Source: Phymatolithon calcareum (Eukaryota; Rhodophyta; Florideophyceae; Hapalidiales). From it: a stretch of 64,000 bases of DNA. A program made the translations under genes and the position numbers. Of the stretch, positions 34,200-45,600 are shown in pieces. Positions within the stretch are counted from its first letter, which is position 1; every line of letters begins with the position of its first letter. The notes under the pieces were generated by a model. It did no database searches. It was not told the DNA's origin and saw nothing but the letters and a program-made list of their open reading frames with translations. The stretch lies in the NCBI GenBank assembly GCA_977006965.1, contig OZ345356.1, positions 1,612,001 through 1,676,000 of the forward strand. Direction: 5' to 3'.

Positions 34200-35110
34200 A
34201 CATGTCACATTACTCTTCAAGAATACGTATACCCATTGGGGCGTTCTCTAGTGAATAATACTTCCAAAGAAATGCAATAATTGTCGCAACCAAGACGATC
34301 TCAATAAATACATTAAATATGCGCGACTCAGGAAAAAATTATTGGAACAATAATTTAAATAATTACAATAGCAGTTATTTTTTCCAATGTATTGTGGTCG
34401 GGTGTGCTGGTGTGCCGGTACTCAATCGTTTCATTTGCATTACATTTTTGGTTGTCACTATTGGAAGCAATGTAATATTAGGAATCAAGTACCGTACCGA
34501 CGACTTTTTAGAGTGGATTTTTACGTCATGATGGAACGCGTACTCGGAATTCTTTAGTGAGTCAAGCAATTCTAGACTACTGATATGATATTTCATAAGC
34601 AACATGTTATTGATGTTCACCAACGCTGGTTGGCTGCATTGGGTGCGGACCGGTCGTCCCGAATTAATTTCGGGTCGGAATGTGGTATGAGAGGTCGATG
34701 GTGGTTGGTTCAAACGTTGGATTCGGGATAGGAATGGTGGATGGTGATTGGTTGCAAAAGAGGTTGCTGTCGAACCCAGGACCGAAGACTGGAGATGGAT
34801 GGCGATTTTTGGTGAAGGTGTGGTCCTGTTCACTGAGGTGGCTGTTGGTTGTTGAGTTGGTTGCTAGGCCATGACCGGAGGTCAGAACGCCTTAAGTAGG
34901 CTAGACTAGCTAAACGGAAAGTACCAACTCTAAATCAAACGTTACGAGTCCGACGTATAGGAGGTCTTCGAAAACTAATACTCATGAGGGCCAAACTAAT
35001 ACTGACACTTATACTAATGTTACAGCAGGCCATTACTAACAGAAGACCGTTAGGGTCACGGAAAACAGGACCGTCTGGTCGAGTGACTTTCACGGGGAGA
35101 GACGGGAAAA
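34200..35110. other. Spacer between hAT and Harbinger relics
   Basis: AT-rich sequence with one long minus-strand open frame (34375-34833) of biased Ser/Thr/His composition and no recognised motif. No gene is supported. Confidence 0.35.
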
Positions 35111-35171
35111 CTCGAAATTTCGAAATTTATTGCAATATTTGAAATAAAGGACTCCCATGTTCAATACTCAG

Positions 35172-36069
35172 TTACGTAATGTTTGCTACAGCTTGAAAAC
35201 ACAGAGAATGCTTTTGCAATCTGTGTCGGAAGCGGCTGCTTAGGACGGAAAACTGTTTAAAGCGTCTGTTACATGTTTCGTGATGCGCGCGCGCGATGCG
35301 ATTACAATTAAACTGTGTTTTGTGTCTAACGTACAGCGATTTTCTCTCGCATTTTTCGTCTTTGTACGTGCCATCCGCCACTACCCTCTCGTTCTGCATT
35401 AATGCTTTCTTGAGTCCATATCTAAAAATCTTCAAATCAGAAAAGCTGCCGCAATGAAATGGTCCATGAGTCCACACGATTGATCCAGTTCTCAGGCATA
35501 GTCCAACTTCGTATCTCAGACCAGGTCCGTGAAATTTTTGTGAAAACCAGCGGGAGCTAAACGGTCGTGGCTCGAGGACTCGAAAATCTGTACCATCTAC
35601 CGACATAAAGATGCCGGAAACTAAACCCCGTGAAAGTCGCTTATGAAAAGAAATCTGAAATCCATGGTTAGTAAGATGAAGTAACAGAACGAGGGAACGA
35701 TAAAGAACTAACCACTTCAAGATCAGCAATTAACTGCACAAACGTCTATGCCCAACGCCGAAACGTTTTCTCATCAGCACCCGTCAGAGAGTGATTGCAC
35801 TTCTCGTTAGCGTATACTTTGAGGAAGAGTAACGCCCAAAGCAAATGGCGCGGACGCGAGCCAGATGGAAGTGTAGTACCGATACGATTCCATAGAATAG
35901 CGCACACAACCGGCGTCACCCCAAAAAGAGCCTTGAAACGTTGAACTTCACAGAAAGCAGTTAGGCCCGCTGCACATTTAGTGATAGTGCGACCGTGCTC
36001 TGAAAACGTTGAAGGCGTAAGTGGTAAGAACATGTTGCAATCTTGACCAGAAAGATACACAGAAATCAA
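35172..36069 (-). pseudogene. PIF/Harbinger-like DDE transposase
   Basis: The N-terminal frame (36069-35746) contains FKALFGVTPVVCAILWNRIG and HLLWALLFLKVYANE, then FRRWA before a TAG. In-frame text resumes after that stop (QLIADLEVVSSLSF), then the frame changes. The catalytic half (35650-35172) has MSVDGTDFRVLEP (first Asp), a FHGPGLRYEVGLCL strand, HGPFHCGSFSDLKIF and RVVADGTYKDEKC (second Asp), and ends near RFKQFSVLSSRFRH. This is the DDE_Tnp_4-type arrangement. It has one stop and one frameshift. The 3-bp TSD and TIRs expected of this group were not found. Confidence 0.8.
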
Positions 36070-36099
36070 CTATAGACTTGTTTATGCGGTTTGAATGCA

Positions 36100-37500
36100 T
36101 TGCATTCATAGCACTGCTCGTTAGAATGCCGATACTAGAGCCCTATATCATATAAATGGAGTCCTATGTGATCATCAATTTCACTCAGGGTGTAAGGCAC
36201 AATTTTGAGTTAAAAGTTCGCTTTCAAGAGCGCCATTCTGTTCCCACACCACAATTAGGACTGTAAGAATATGTAATGAAAACGTAATTTGAGAATAGTT
36301 TTGTACAGTGGACAGCAGTGTGATAAATCCAAATCTACAATGGCATATATGCCCTTGTAACATTTATGATTGATACTTAGCATGAAGTACCTGCAAACAG
36401 CTGGCATTTATTATTTCATTAATTTCAGTTGTTATTGATAGATAAGGTTTTAATACGCAATAATAAAAATACCTTACCCTTTCGTAGTGTAATAAAGCCG
36501 TGTTCTCAATCTACGTGTACAACTGTCGAGTTTGTGCACCATTACATCCACGCACACTTTGCAAAATTCAGCTGACTGGAAACGTTTGAGCGAACGTTCG
36601 CATCGTTCGAACTCTTTAAAACAACAATCATTTAAACCCGAATAGTAGCCATGTTCATCCGAATGGTAGTGATTAAAACGCGAATTTTTATAGAAAAGCG
36701 GTCGGTGTTAAATCAATATTCAAATTTTGTAGAGCGAAAGCAGATCGGAAAATATTTAATGTTACACTCACCGAACTTTTAGAACAAGACTGAATATCGC
36801 AAAATTAATCGTTAATGTTTACTTAATGGGTTTGCTCTGGTTTAAGTTTTTCTGTGCATGGTGGTGCAGCGTATTGCTCTGTAACAAAGTTCGTCGAGAT
36901 TCTAATATGCGGCAAAGCTGCATTGCGTATTTCTTGAAGTAAAGTTGTAAAGAAAAAGAAAGTTCGAACGTTCGCGTCCGAACGTTCGAATGTTCGCTAA
37001 CCGAGTGATGTTTTCGGGCACCGATTAATACACAAGATGGTAGAAATAATTTATCCTCGATATATGCATACGTATCATGCCGCCGAACGCTGTGTGATGG
37101 TCAATGTCATCAAAATATGCATGCAGCTGACAGTTCAGTCTTTGCATCAAACCCTGGAGATATTGTAATTTCGACTGTAATATAGGCCAGTTGCAGTGAC
37201 ACTTCAGAAAAAATTATTCCCTCGTCAACAAAAATGCTTTGTATTTTCTCAATTACAGACCGATTTCAGTGTGTTCGATAGCTACGAAATTTACTCTACT
37301 GTACATAATGACCTACCGCAGTAATTATTAGTATTTTTTATTTGTATTTGTTCTCTCGGCTAAGAACTATTTTCAATTAACCTTTGTTTACGAACACCTA
37401 TTAAACTCTACTGCCTATTTCTCACATCTTCAAGGCGTACTTATACGCATACTTCAGCAGCATACAGTCACTATTGCCCCAACCAAGAAAATGGCTCCCA
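36100..37500. other. AT-rich spacer with GAACGTTCG inverted clusters
   Basis: No gene seen. Two clusters of the palindrome GAACGTTC face each other: AGCGAACGTTCGCATCG at about 36590 and GTTCGAACGTTCGCGTCCG at about 36960, the latter ending TTCGAATGTTCGCTAAC. The roughly 430-bp interval 36575-37005 may be a MITE with such ends, but no TSD was confirmed. Confidence 0.4.
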
Positions 37501-37509
37501 GAAAAGAAC

Positions 37510-38405
37510 CAGTAAAGCATCAGAAGCTGACGAAAAAATGACCTGCCATTGTCAAACTGACCTCTATGTTCGAGCGTGGTGATATATCCTCATACCATGA
37601 TCCGAAGGCTGTATACGAATCGGATCCTTTTTTTTTAAGAATCACTAACTCACACCTTTTCGAACTCGATTCAATCAGCTGAAAAAGAACTTTGATTTTC
37701 CAGGTATGCTCCATTTTATATTTCTCTGTGAAGCGTGATCTAATTCTGACACATTTGGTGCAGACAACGATGCTGCCGATGTTGAGTTTCTTAACACAAA
37801 GGCAACAGCAGGCAGCGATGTACTAGGAAGCGCATCGAAGAAACGCCGTGTGGTTGACTTAGACGCTGATGAAGAAAGCGAGGACGTTGCTGGAGGAGAG
37901 TATCTGCTGGGACCTAAGCCATTCAAGCCGTTGTTCTTGCTAGCCGTATGGGATGAGCCGGGTAAAAAGACGAAGCGTATCTCCGTCGCCATTCTCCTAC
38001 ATTCGGGTGTTGGCAAGGGTGACTAGAGCATTCGTGTAGGTATAGTTGGCGCTTTTCTTGAGCTTGTTGTATCTTGGCCTAATGCACCCATGGATGTGTT
38101 CTCACTATTCAGAAAATGGCTACCGACGGCAGATGGTGGAGCTGGCGATGGTGTTTTTCAACGCGTGCATCCTGAGTTTATTGCCTTCGAGGATGCACTC
38201 CGCAACTTGCGTCAGCGCGAAAACAGACATCATCGAGTCTACAGTGACTCTTCCGCTACCGTTCGAGGTCGAGACGAACATTGCCGACCTTCACAACCTC
38301 GCGTTCAGAGATAGCCCAGCGCGCATTCTTTTCGTCGAGCTCAGAGGTTGTGCCGATCTATGCCGCTGTCAACAACCAGTCAGACTTCGAGATCTATTAA
38401 ATTAG
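37510..38405 (+). pseudogene. Unrecognised broken gene beside Harbinger relic
   Basis: Protein-like sequence runs on the plus strand through three frames. It starts MAPRKEPVKHQKLTKK near 37490. Next comes an acidic/basic stretch (ASKKRRVVDLDADEESEDVA) and a core with KPFKPLFLLAVWDE and TKRISVAILLHSGVGKGD. Then come VVSWPNAPMDVFSLFRKWL, VHPEFIAFEDALRNLRQR, and finally TLPLPFEVETNIADLHNLAF and RILFVELRGC. Strand-helix alternation and codon choice look genuine, but I cannot name the family. It lies divergent to the Harbinger-like transposase and could be cargo or an accessory ORF. Confidence 0.45.
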
Positions 38406-38509
38406 ATTTGTTAGAGTTTTTATTGTTTCTTGATTTCCCGCACGCCCCGGGGCATAAAATCTGCCGTTTCATTAACAGTTATATAGTAACAAATGCTGGA
38501 TGCACATCC

Positions 38510-38825
38510 GAAGCTTGAAAAAAGCTATAGCAGTAAATAGGCAAATGATTCTGCAGATAGTGAATATCGATATACGTATGCTCATATGAGGCGACGAGAC
38601 TTTGTGAACTTTTAAAGTCGACTTTTGGACGATGTGATGGTCAAGATAATGAACTCAACATGGATGCATAAAGAGTAGATAATCAGCATACATTCTGTGC
38701 CGTAAATCGCCCATTCTCTGAAGGAACTTAGCTCTGAAGGCAAATAATTCGAATGTGGAATGGCTTAGAATCTGTCTGAGGAGCGGAGCATACTAAGGCA
38801 ATCGGAAATATATTGCTTCACTTGG
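38510..38825 (-). repeat. Dispersed repeat, partner of 18565-18885
   Basis: Opposite-orientation copy of the 18.6-kb repeat. It lies between the broken gene and the right repeat arm. 38826-39036 holds no recognised feature. Confidence 0.7.
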
Positions 38826-39179
38826 GATAATTGAGAATACATATTTAAACGAGATACAATATCGCATGTCGTTGAATCTTCAAGTATTTTCTATGCCGCA
38901 ATCGACAATGGCGGACTTTGGCGAGCATATTTTCAATCTCCAGTGACACCAGAACGCAGTACGGTTTCTCCTTTCGAGTCTGAAAGTATTCTTGCGTTCT
39001 ATTCTGCATCGTGTTCAGTAGAATTTTCTTGGCGTGAAAACTGAAAAGTGGAGTCGTTATGGGAGGAGTTCACTTCATTCGATAAAATTACCAAGGCTCT
39101 CCAATGATGACGTATCGATGGCGGACGTCATGGTATTTTTGGATTCGGTGATAGAAGAGTTCCCACAACTTCTGTCCGC

Positions 39180-39476
39180 TTGAGCTCGACGGCGGCAATC
39201 ATCCATCACCCTAACTTCGAGTCTGGAATTGTGAAAATTATGGAGAAACGCGTTTCTGCGATGCCAGCGGCTGAACTATATCCTACCGAGAAATTGAAGA
39301 AGGTTTTCTGTGCTGTAAGTTTGTCTGTTGATGAACGTTCACTATCGCTACCCGAGCGCGCATTGAAGTGTCGCAAAAGCGATATTTCCTCTGATTCTGA
39401 GTACATTGACTTGCGATTGATTCGCATAATGACCTTAACAAAAGCGGTGGTTGACGAGCACCCTGTGCCAAACTAA
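39180..39476 (+). pseudogene. hAT C-terminal fragment in right arm
   Basis: A 98-codon frame (HHPNFESGIVKIMEKRVSAM onward) differs at only a few residues from its partner at 32659-32955. No upstream transposase sequence exists on this side, so it was copied as part of the arm. Confidence 0.75.
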
Positions 39477-41332
39477 TCCCTTATATACAGTATCGAAAGA
39501 CTTATCGGCCGCACAGGTTCCGCTTTCTCATAGTGCGGCTGGACCACGAGACGTTATGTCCGTGGACAAAATGGAACTCACATCGGAACATTGTTCGAAT
39601 TTGAACACCTTTCATCAGCTTGCCACAGAATGTTGCTCACTGGTGGCTCCGTTGATTACGACCCTATATGCAAGGCCTGATCAGCAGGACCCAAGGAGAC
39701 CGTTGAGCATCTACTCCTACGCTGGAGTGGACGGACTGCGGAGATATATGTTGATTTATTTTAAATGCTTCCAAAGCCTTAAATTGAGTAACAGGGCAGC
39801 TTCTCGCTGTTTTCGATACTCATCTCTCCACTCTCTTTCTAATATGTCCTTAATTCGAATTTCTCTCCCTGTGAGGGCCCAAGTAAGTCTTTTGCATTCA
39901 TATTCCATTTCTTGGTCCATCTACATAGACCGCAGTGGACGGACTGCATCAAGACGCCAGACTATTGGTAGAGTTGGCCTCGAAACGGTAGAGGAAGCCG
40001 GCAATGAAGAGAAGAAAGGTAGATTTTTATTTAAAAGTTACCAACGCATCTGCTGACGCTTCAAGCAACTTTGCCAATGAAGGTAGACTCATCGAGTATG
40101 CTGTAATACGTTTTATAGCATTGTCGTACACCTGTCAAGTTGTTTGAATCGCGTGACCTGTATTTGAATGGCTAAATATTTTCCCTGTCACTATTTTCAC
40201 GTCTTTCACTAAATTGAAAAACAGCACGTCAGTGTCACTAATCTGAAAAACAGCACTTCAGTGTCACTATTCTGAGAAACGATGGCTCAGTGTCACTAAT
40301 CCTAAAAATCGCTCTTCTGTGTTACTAAAAGCAACTAAATAAGAGACAATTGTGCTCTTCGGGAAAAGTTTCGGAAAACGTTTCGAAATATCAATGCCGA
40401 TCATGTGAATAGATTTTCGTTATACTGCACATAACATTTCTGAATGAATCGTAATTACGGCCGCATAGAGAGCCTGCTGCTGCAGTACTGTACATGCCTC
40501 GGCTCCTCGCCCCAACAAAAAAGAATGGGACACCGGAGAAATCGGAAAATTATCGCCAAACAAGGAAATTCTCACGACTGCTATTGATATGAAGCTGGTT
40601 GAGGTGCAGTTAACCATTGGTACAGTTTGCCATCTTATAACACCTTAATTTAGCTGTACCTCAAGATTTCGTCGGGAATATTCTGCTCTATAAAACTGCA
40701 GGCCTTCAGATCATTCCTGAGGAAAACTTGAGCTTATTGCATTAATTTGACCGTTCAGAGCCATTAATCATGCCTGCGGTTTTGCGAGAGCATTGCCATT
40801 GACCACAGAACACTACTGCCAAAGTTTCTCTTCGGCCAATTTATCAACGTTACGGGCCAGTTCGACTTTGTCGTGATTAGACCGTTACAGGTAAATATTT
40901 CCATCCGATGAGTATCATATTATGAAAACCTTGTGCACAACACCTGGAGCTTGCGAAACGTGGACTCAGCAAGGAGTATTACTGCTTGCCAAATTTTTAC
41001 CAGATGAATAGACTTTGCAATAACTATTTCCCGAAAATTGTACATTTCTATCTTCTTCTGTTATTTTCGTGACATTGTCGATCCGTTTGGAAGATTAGTG
41101 ACACTGAGATGCCATTTTTGGAAATTAGTGATACCAAGGCACTGTTTTTCAGATTAGTGACACTGACGTGTCATTTTGCAAAATAGTGACACTGGAGAAG
41201 GCAAGAAATTGCATAATTTCGATATTTCGGCCAAACCTTGCATATTCTAGGAACTAATCAATCCTCAAGCAGAAGAAACATGTGACTAATAGGACACCTG
41301 TAATTATCTATCAAAGTATCATTCACTATGAT

Positions 41333-41649
41333 TGTTGTGCAGTCAGAGTCGAGCGATGGCGAGGTTTGGTTGATGGTGAATGCCCGGTGACTTCCGTGGC
41401 GAATTTAATTTCGGCTATTCCGCCTTGGTATATATACTAACAAAATCATGGTATGATAAAATATACTCAATCAAGAAAATGGGATCATATTGGTAACCAT
41501 AAACAAGCGAGGAATATTAGCCAATAGGACGCAATACGATGATGCACATTACATCAGTGTGCTAGCATTGCCGACCGAGGATGTCAATGCCTGACTTCCG
41601 CGCCGCGGCATCGGTCGAGAGGGCGACCGTAAGGTAGAGAAACATAACA
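41333..41649 (-). repeat. gypsy solo LTR with TSD ATGAT
   Basis: The 317-bp LTR in minus orientation (TGTTGTGCAG at left, CATAACA at right) is flanked by ATGAT at 41328-41332 and 41650-41654. Intact duplications show it is a solo LTR formed by LTR-LTR recombination. It also defines the exact LTR ends for the family. Confidence 0.93.
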
Positions 41650-41654
41650 ATGAT

Positions 41655-43580
41655 GCATAATATATAGATTTTCAATTGTTTTTCTGGTTCTCACATACGG
41701 CACAACTATATGATACAGTAAATTACAGAACAAGATTTGCCAAGCGAAAGTTTCGCTTGGCAAAAAACGAACACGTGGCACGACATGTGCCGGAATCGAA
41801 ACTTTCGGCGAGCACCGAGCTTCAATTGGACATATTTAATTGAGAAACTTAATATTTTAATCATTTTCGCGCGAAACGTGGTAGTCCTCAATGAGTTCTT
41901 TCGAAACATATAAAAAAATTCAAGAAAGCCCAACTCCTTGCTGACGAAACTTGCCTCCAGATATGGAAACTTTCGCGTTTTAGGCGAAACTTTCGACTTT
42001 CGCTTGCAACTTTCGCCGGCAAGGAGCGCACATTTTAGATTTTTGTTAGCGAAACTTTGTAGTTCCAACACTAGAGAGCAAAGTTTCGCGAAGACCGAAT
42101 GCATTGCGACTCACTTTATGCAAAGTTATGGCTCTATAAAAACAGGAAAGCGAAACTTTTTTCCGCTGTTTCTTGCCAATTGTCAATTCCGAAAGTATCG
42201 CTTGGCGTTTTTCCCAGCAGCCGGTTTGTTCCGTAACACACGAAATGAAATCATAACTACTACGGCGCGTTCAGATCTAGGAGTAACAATTGAAAGATCG
42301 ACATGTCGTATCATATGGAGGGTCACTTTGGAAATCACAGCTAGGCTACATTATTGGTCACATGTTTTGGGTGGATTGGTTGGTTCTTCGACAGTATTAA
42401 TTTTTTCGAAATATCGAAATAACGCAATTTCCGCATTCTCCTGAAATTTCTTTTTTGCGATTAGTGACACAGACGCCAAAATTATTGGCACTGAAAATAT
42501 GCGTCCTATTTGAATTCCCGCGCAGACGCAAGGCGATACTTTCACGACCGACCAAGTTCCGCGGACAACGAGAAGTCGCGGTTTTCTTGTCAATTCGATT
42601 TACGCATTGAGTTCAAGGAGCTGAATGGTCGTGCGCGCGTCATGTGCGCGTGTTTGGCGCTGATGCGTCTTTCGCCCTGAATTCGGGCGTTGAATCGTGC
42701 GCGCCAACACTAGCGACGCTCGTTCGTGTTCCTGTCATACAAGTTTGGATTTGGAACGGTCACGGAATTTCGTTCACTTTACGAGGCAATTGCAACGGGA
42801 TGACTTATTATCGCAATTGCGCACGCGAGCTATATTTCAATGTTTTTATTACTGGTTATACTCTTGTTTTTATGTTCTGCGAATCGTTCTTGGGGCCAGA
42901 AATAAGTGTGGCTGATTTGCTTGGCGCGCTTTCGCGCGCTTCACACACGCCATTAATTCGAAGCTCCTGGTCTTGTGCGAGCTTTTCCGTGGCACCTGTT
43001 CACGCTAAAGTTTATGACTCGCGCCCGACTGGTGTAAAAGGGAGCAAGCTGTACCAACGTGTCTTTAGTTTTCGAAGACACAGACGATATCGCAAGTAAA
43101 TTGCTCTTGTTCATTACAACTGTTCGTCAGCTCTTCCTGTGCGGAGCTGTAGCTATTCGTCTCACCGCTCAAGTTCTCCTGAAACGCTCATCTCGTTCAT
43201 GACAAGCCGCATATTGGATATTGCCTCTCTGGTCATACTTGCGTGTTCTACAATCGGGTCTCGGCCCTTTGAAACTTCAAATACCGTATGTACTATTGTG
43301 AGCGTGGATGGGAAACATAAATTTATAGTTGGATGGAGGGATTTCTACAATATAGATGCATGTCAACAAACGAGGTTATCTCTCCTCTGGTACGTGGAGA
43401 GCTACTTCGCCCTCGAGCACGGTACGGCTCTGAAACCCGTATCGTGAGAAAAAATACAGGAGAAACAATGTTGTCTTCTTGAATTGCAAGAAGCATTTTG
43501 AAAACGTACGCCCCTGAGACCGATCTTCCTCATTGGCAACGTCATGCCCTTTTGATTATCTCTAAGCTTTTTTCGCAGGG
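41655..43580. other. Spacer with GCGAAAGTTTCGC palindromes
   Basis: 41739-41761 is an 11-bp-arm palindrome (GCCAAGCGAAA / TTTCGCTTGGC). Further CGAAACTTTCG-type motifs recur to about 42200. 42395-42500 resembles the end of the GTGTCACTA foldback element. Open frames at 42644-43099 and 43139-43447 have no recognised motif and may be chance. Confidence 0.45.
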
Positions 43581-43585
43581 ACAGA

Positions 43586-44872
43586 TTACCCCAAAATATC
43601 TTCATACCCCTCTCCGTTTCTCAGAGTCTTGGTCCACTTCATAACTGTGATTGGAACCAAAAGAACTGCTAACAGTAATCCGCAAACGAGCAGATACATT
43701 GTTGGAGCTCCTATCGTCTGCATCCCTACACCAGACACTACTGCTCCCAAACAACCGCCAAAGCCAAAATTTAAAGCAGAAAGCATTCCTTGCGCGGAAG
43801 TCTCCTTTCCCGGAGGTGCAAGAGCAGCGCACATCGGCACAGCACTCGCCCAGTAGAGTGGAAACGATACGCCTCCAATTATTCTGCACACAATATATGC
43901 CACACCTGGATTCGCTGTGCGATGTATCTTGCCCATCGCGAACAAATTGAAGGCATAAAAGAAAATACCCAGCCGAAACATGACCTCCCGACCCCCTACT
44001 TTGTTACAAATTTCTCCATAATACCGGTAGCATATAGCTTGTACGGTGGAGCTCAGCATCATAGCAAAGCCCATCGTTGAGTTTGATACTCCCAGAGTTG
44101 TGAGGTAGATAAAAATGGAGGTTACGTAAAGCCCGGAGCAAAAGCCGACCGTGAGAATGTTCCCAATGAACATTGCTAGCGTCATGTGACATGTCGTGTC
44201 AACTGTTCCGTCATATCTAGTTTCTGATCGTTCCTGTTCAGATGTCCGCCTTCGACGCTCTGCTGCACGGGCAAACAAATCCGGAGATAGGTTGAGCAAG
44301 CGAGTAACAATAAAGACAGTAGCCATACCAATTACAGACTGTGAGTAGAGTGTAAATCGCATATCAGACTGAAAGAATGTGTCCATGAGTAATGGGCCCA
44401 TGAAACACATCGTGCCCGCCCCTATCGATCCGTACAAGCGCAATGAGCCATACGTCATATCAGAGCTATGCACTTGTAATGTGGCAACTGCCGCAGCGTC
44501 CACGATTGCCCCAGCACCAGATACGACCAGTTCGCGAATGGCGAAAGTGATGGACACAGCGAGTAACCCACGTTGTGAGCAAAGAATAGCGCTCAGTGTG
44601 TAGTACACGACTAGAGAGATTGCGAGTATCGGGCGATGAGCTTGTGTGGAATCACAAAGGATTGTGAGCAAAGGAGCGGAGACCATCTTGACGACTCGAC
44701 GAAGCGCGAGGAGGCCACCGATTTGTGGGGGAGTGAAGGACATTGTTTGAGAGAAGAGAAGAGGAATAAAGCTTTGCGCATATTGCCCTGAGAAGTACAC
44801 GAAGTACCATGTACGCAGAGCAAGAAGATCTTTGTCCGCCTGGTTTCGACAGACAGGTTCCATATCTGCCAT
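43586..44872 (-). CDS. MFS-like transporter (LacY/MFS_1-like type)
   Basis: A 428-codon open frame starts at the first ATG, 44872 (MADMEPVC); it remains open upstream for 27 codons but without an ATG. About twelve hydrophobic segments are visible, for example YFVYFSGQYAQSFIPLLF, LLTILCDSTQAHRPILAISL, VIGMATVFIVTRLLNL and MYLLVCGLLLAVLLVPITVM. A charged central loop (AERRRRTSEQERSE) separates two six-helix halves. The layout and the CDSTQAHRP loop after helix 2 fit the LacY-like MFS family. The substrate is unknown, and the protein should lie in a membrane. It is the only host-like gene in the window with no visible lesion. Its 5' flank resembles 6365-6540. Confidence 0.82.
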   Translation of the reverse strand: MADMEPVCRNQADKDLLALRTWYFVYFSGQYAQSFIPLLFSQTMSFTPPQIGGLLALRRVVKMVSAPLLTILCDSTQAHRPILAISLVVYYTLSAILCSQRGLLAVSITFAIRELVVSGAGAIVDAAAVATLQVHSSDMTYGSLRLYGSIGAGTMCFMGPLLMDTFFQSDMRFTLYSQSVIGMATVFIVTRLLNLSPDLFARAAERRRRTSEQERSETRYDGTVDTTCHMTLAMFIGNILTVGFCSGLYVTSIFIYLTTLGVSNSTMGFAMMLSSTVQAICYRYYGEICNKVGGREVMFRLGIFFYAFNLFAMGKIHRTANPGVAYIVCRIIGGVSFPLYWASAVPMCAALAPPGKETSAQGMLSALNFGFGGCLGAVVSGVGMQTIGAPTMYLLVCGLLLAVLLVPITVMKWTKTLRNGEGYEDILG

Positions 44873-44954
44873 GTCAGTAATTTCGCGATTTGGCTTCAAA
44901 GTCAATTTGTGGAGATCAAATGGGAAGCCATCTTGTTCAAAACTACTTCTCAAT

Positions 44955-45165
44955 TTTAATCACGCATACAGGAAGATAATCCAATGAATGCAAAGCTATC
45001 AGACTGTTGGAGCACGCACCGAGCGCTCAGAAAATTTTCGGGCTGTCGGAATCTCGAGTTTGTGTATTGGTTCATCTTCCAATTATGTGCCTTTCCCATG
45101 TGGTTTGTTTTTAGGAGAAAAGTAGATTTGCTTTAAAAAATCTCACTTTTCTTCTTCTATCTCGC
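44955..45165 (-). promoter_or_regulatory. Probable 5' flank of MFS gene
   Basis: This stretch is similar to 6365-6540 and has a LINE-A-like tail at its distal end (45120-45160, TTC run). No clear TATA box was identified. A promoter role is inferred from position only. Confidence 0.3.
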
Positions 45166-45269
45166 GATACTCTCGCTAGATTGTCTACATCAGAAAGATA
45201 GACGTTTTGAGGGTTTCCAATCATACTCGGGTGTATCATTGAGCAATTTCAGGTCAACCGCTGGACGCG

Positions 45270-45600
45270 GGTAGATCTTCCGTGAGTTTCTTAAAGCTTG
45301 CTCGTCTGTTTGCCCTTGTCATCTTCTTGACCTTTCAAAACGTGTTGATGAAAATATTGAACAGGCACGGACTGAGAGGGGACCCCTCGGACACGCCTCT
45401 AGCAATGGTGTACCACACGACATAATCAAAGTCTCTCGTCTGTATGAATGAGAGATCCAGAAAAGGAATAACTATTTCAGCGATCTCTGGTTCCAGCACC
45501 GTCCTTATTTTCTCTGCAAGCTTATTTCTTGGTACGGAGTCGCAGGAAGCTTTAAGGTCTAATACTGCAACGCAGCTGTTGATTTGCTGGTCACAAAAAA
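45270..45600 (-). mobile_element. LINE RT fragment
   Basis: Read on the minus strand: CVAVLDLKASCDSVPRNKLA, then ARGVSEGSPLSPCLFNIF. These are the RT palm motifs before the FADD box, equivalent to VAILDLKAAYDSVPRDTLAR and ARGSPLSPCLYNIF at 59390-59600. It is truncated at both ends. Confidence 0.75.

Larger units (their letters stand above)
39037..41649 (-). repeat. Right arm of 2.61-kb inverted repeat
   Basis: Reverse-complement copy of 30485-33098, including the 201-codon frame (39451-40056), the LINE insertion and the GTGTCACTA element. It stops abruptly inside the hAT C-terminal region at the inner side, where unrelated DNA follows. Its outer end is a solo LTR with an intact TSD. Confidence 0.95.

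Noticed and set aside
34375-34833. 152-codon minus-strand frame between hAT and Harbinger relics.
   Set aside because: Biased composition, no motif, no paralogue in the window; insufficient evidence for a gene.
32079-40056. Identical 201-codon open frames at 32079-32684 and 39451-40056 as a conserved gene.
   Set aside because: They lie in the two arms of a recent inverted duplication and consist of LINE fragments in mixed orientation. Identity reflects recency, not constraint.
22500-41690. Similar TATAGATTTTC sequences beside the LTRs at 22510 and 41665 as shared target flank.
   Set aside because: The match is short, AT-rich and not collinear, so chance is the simpler explanation.
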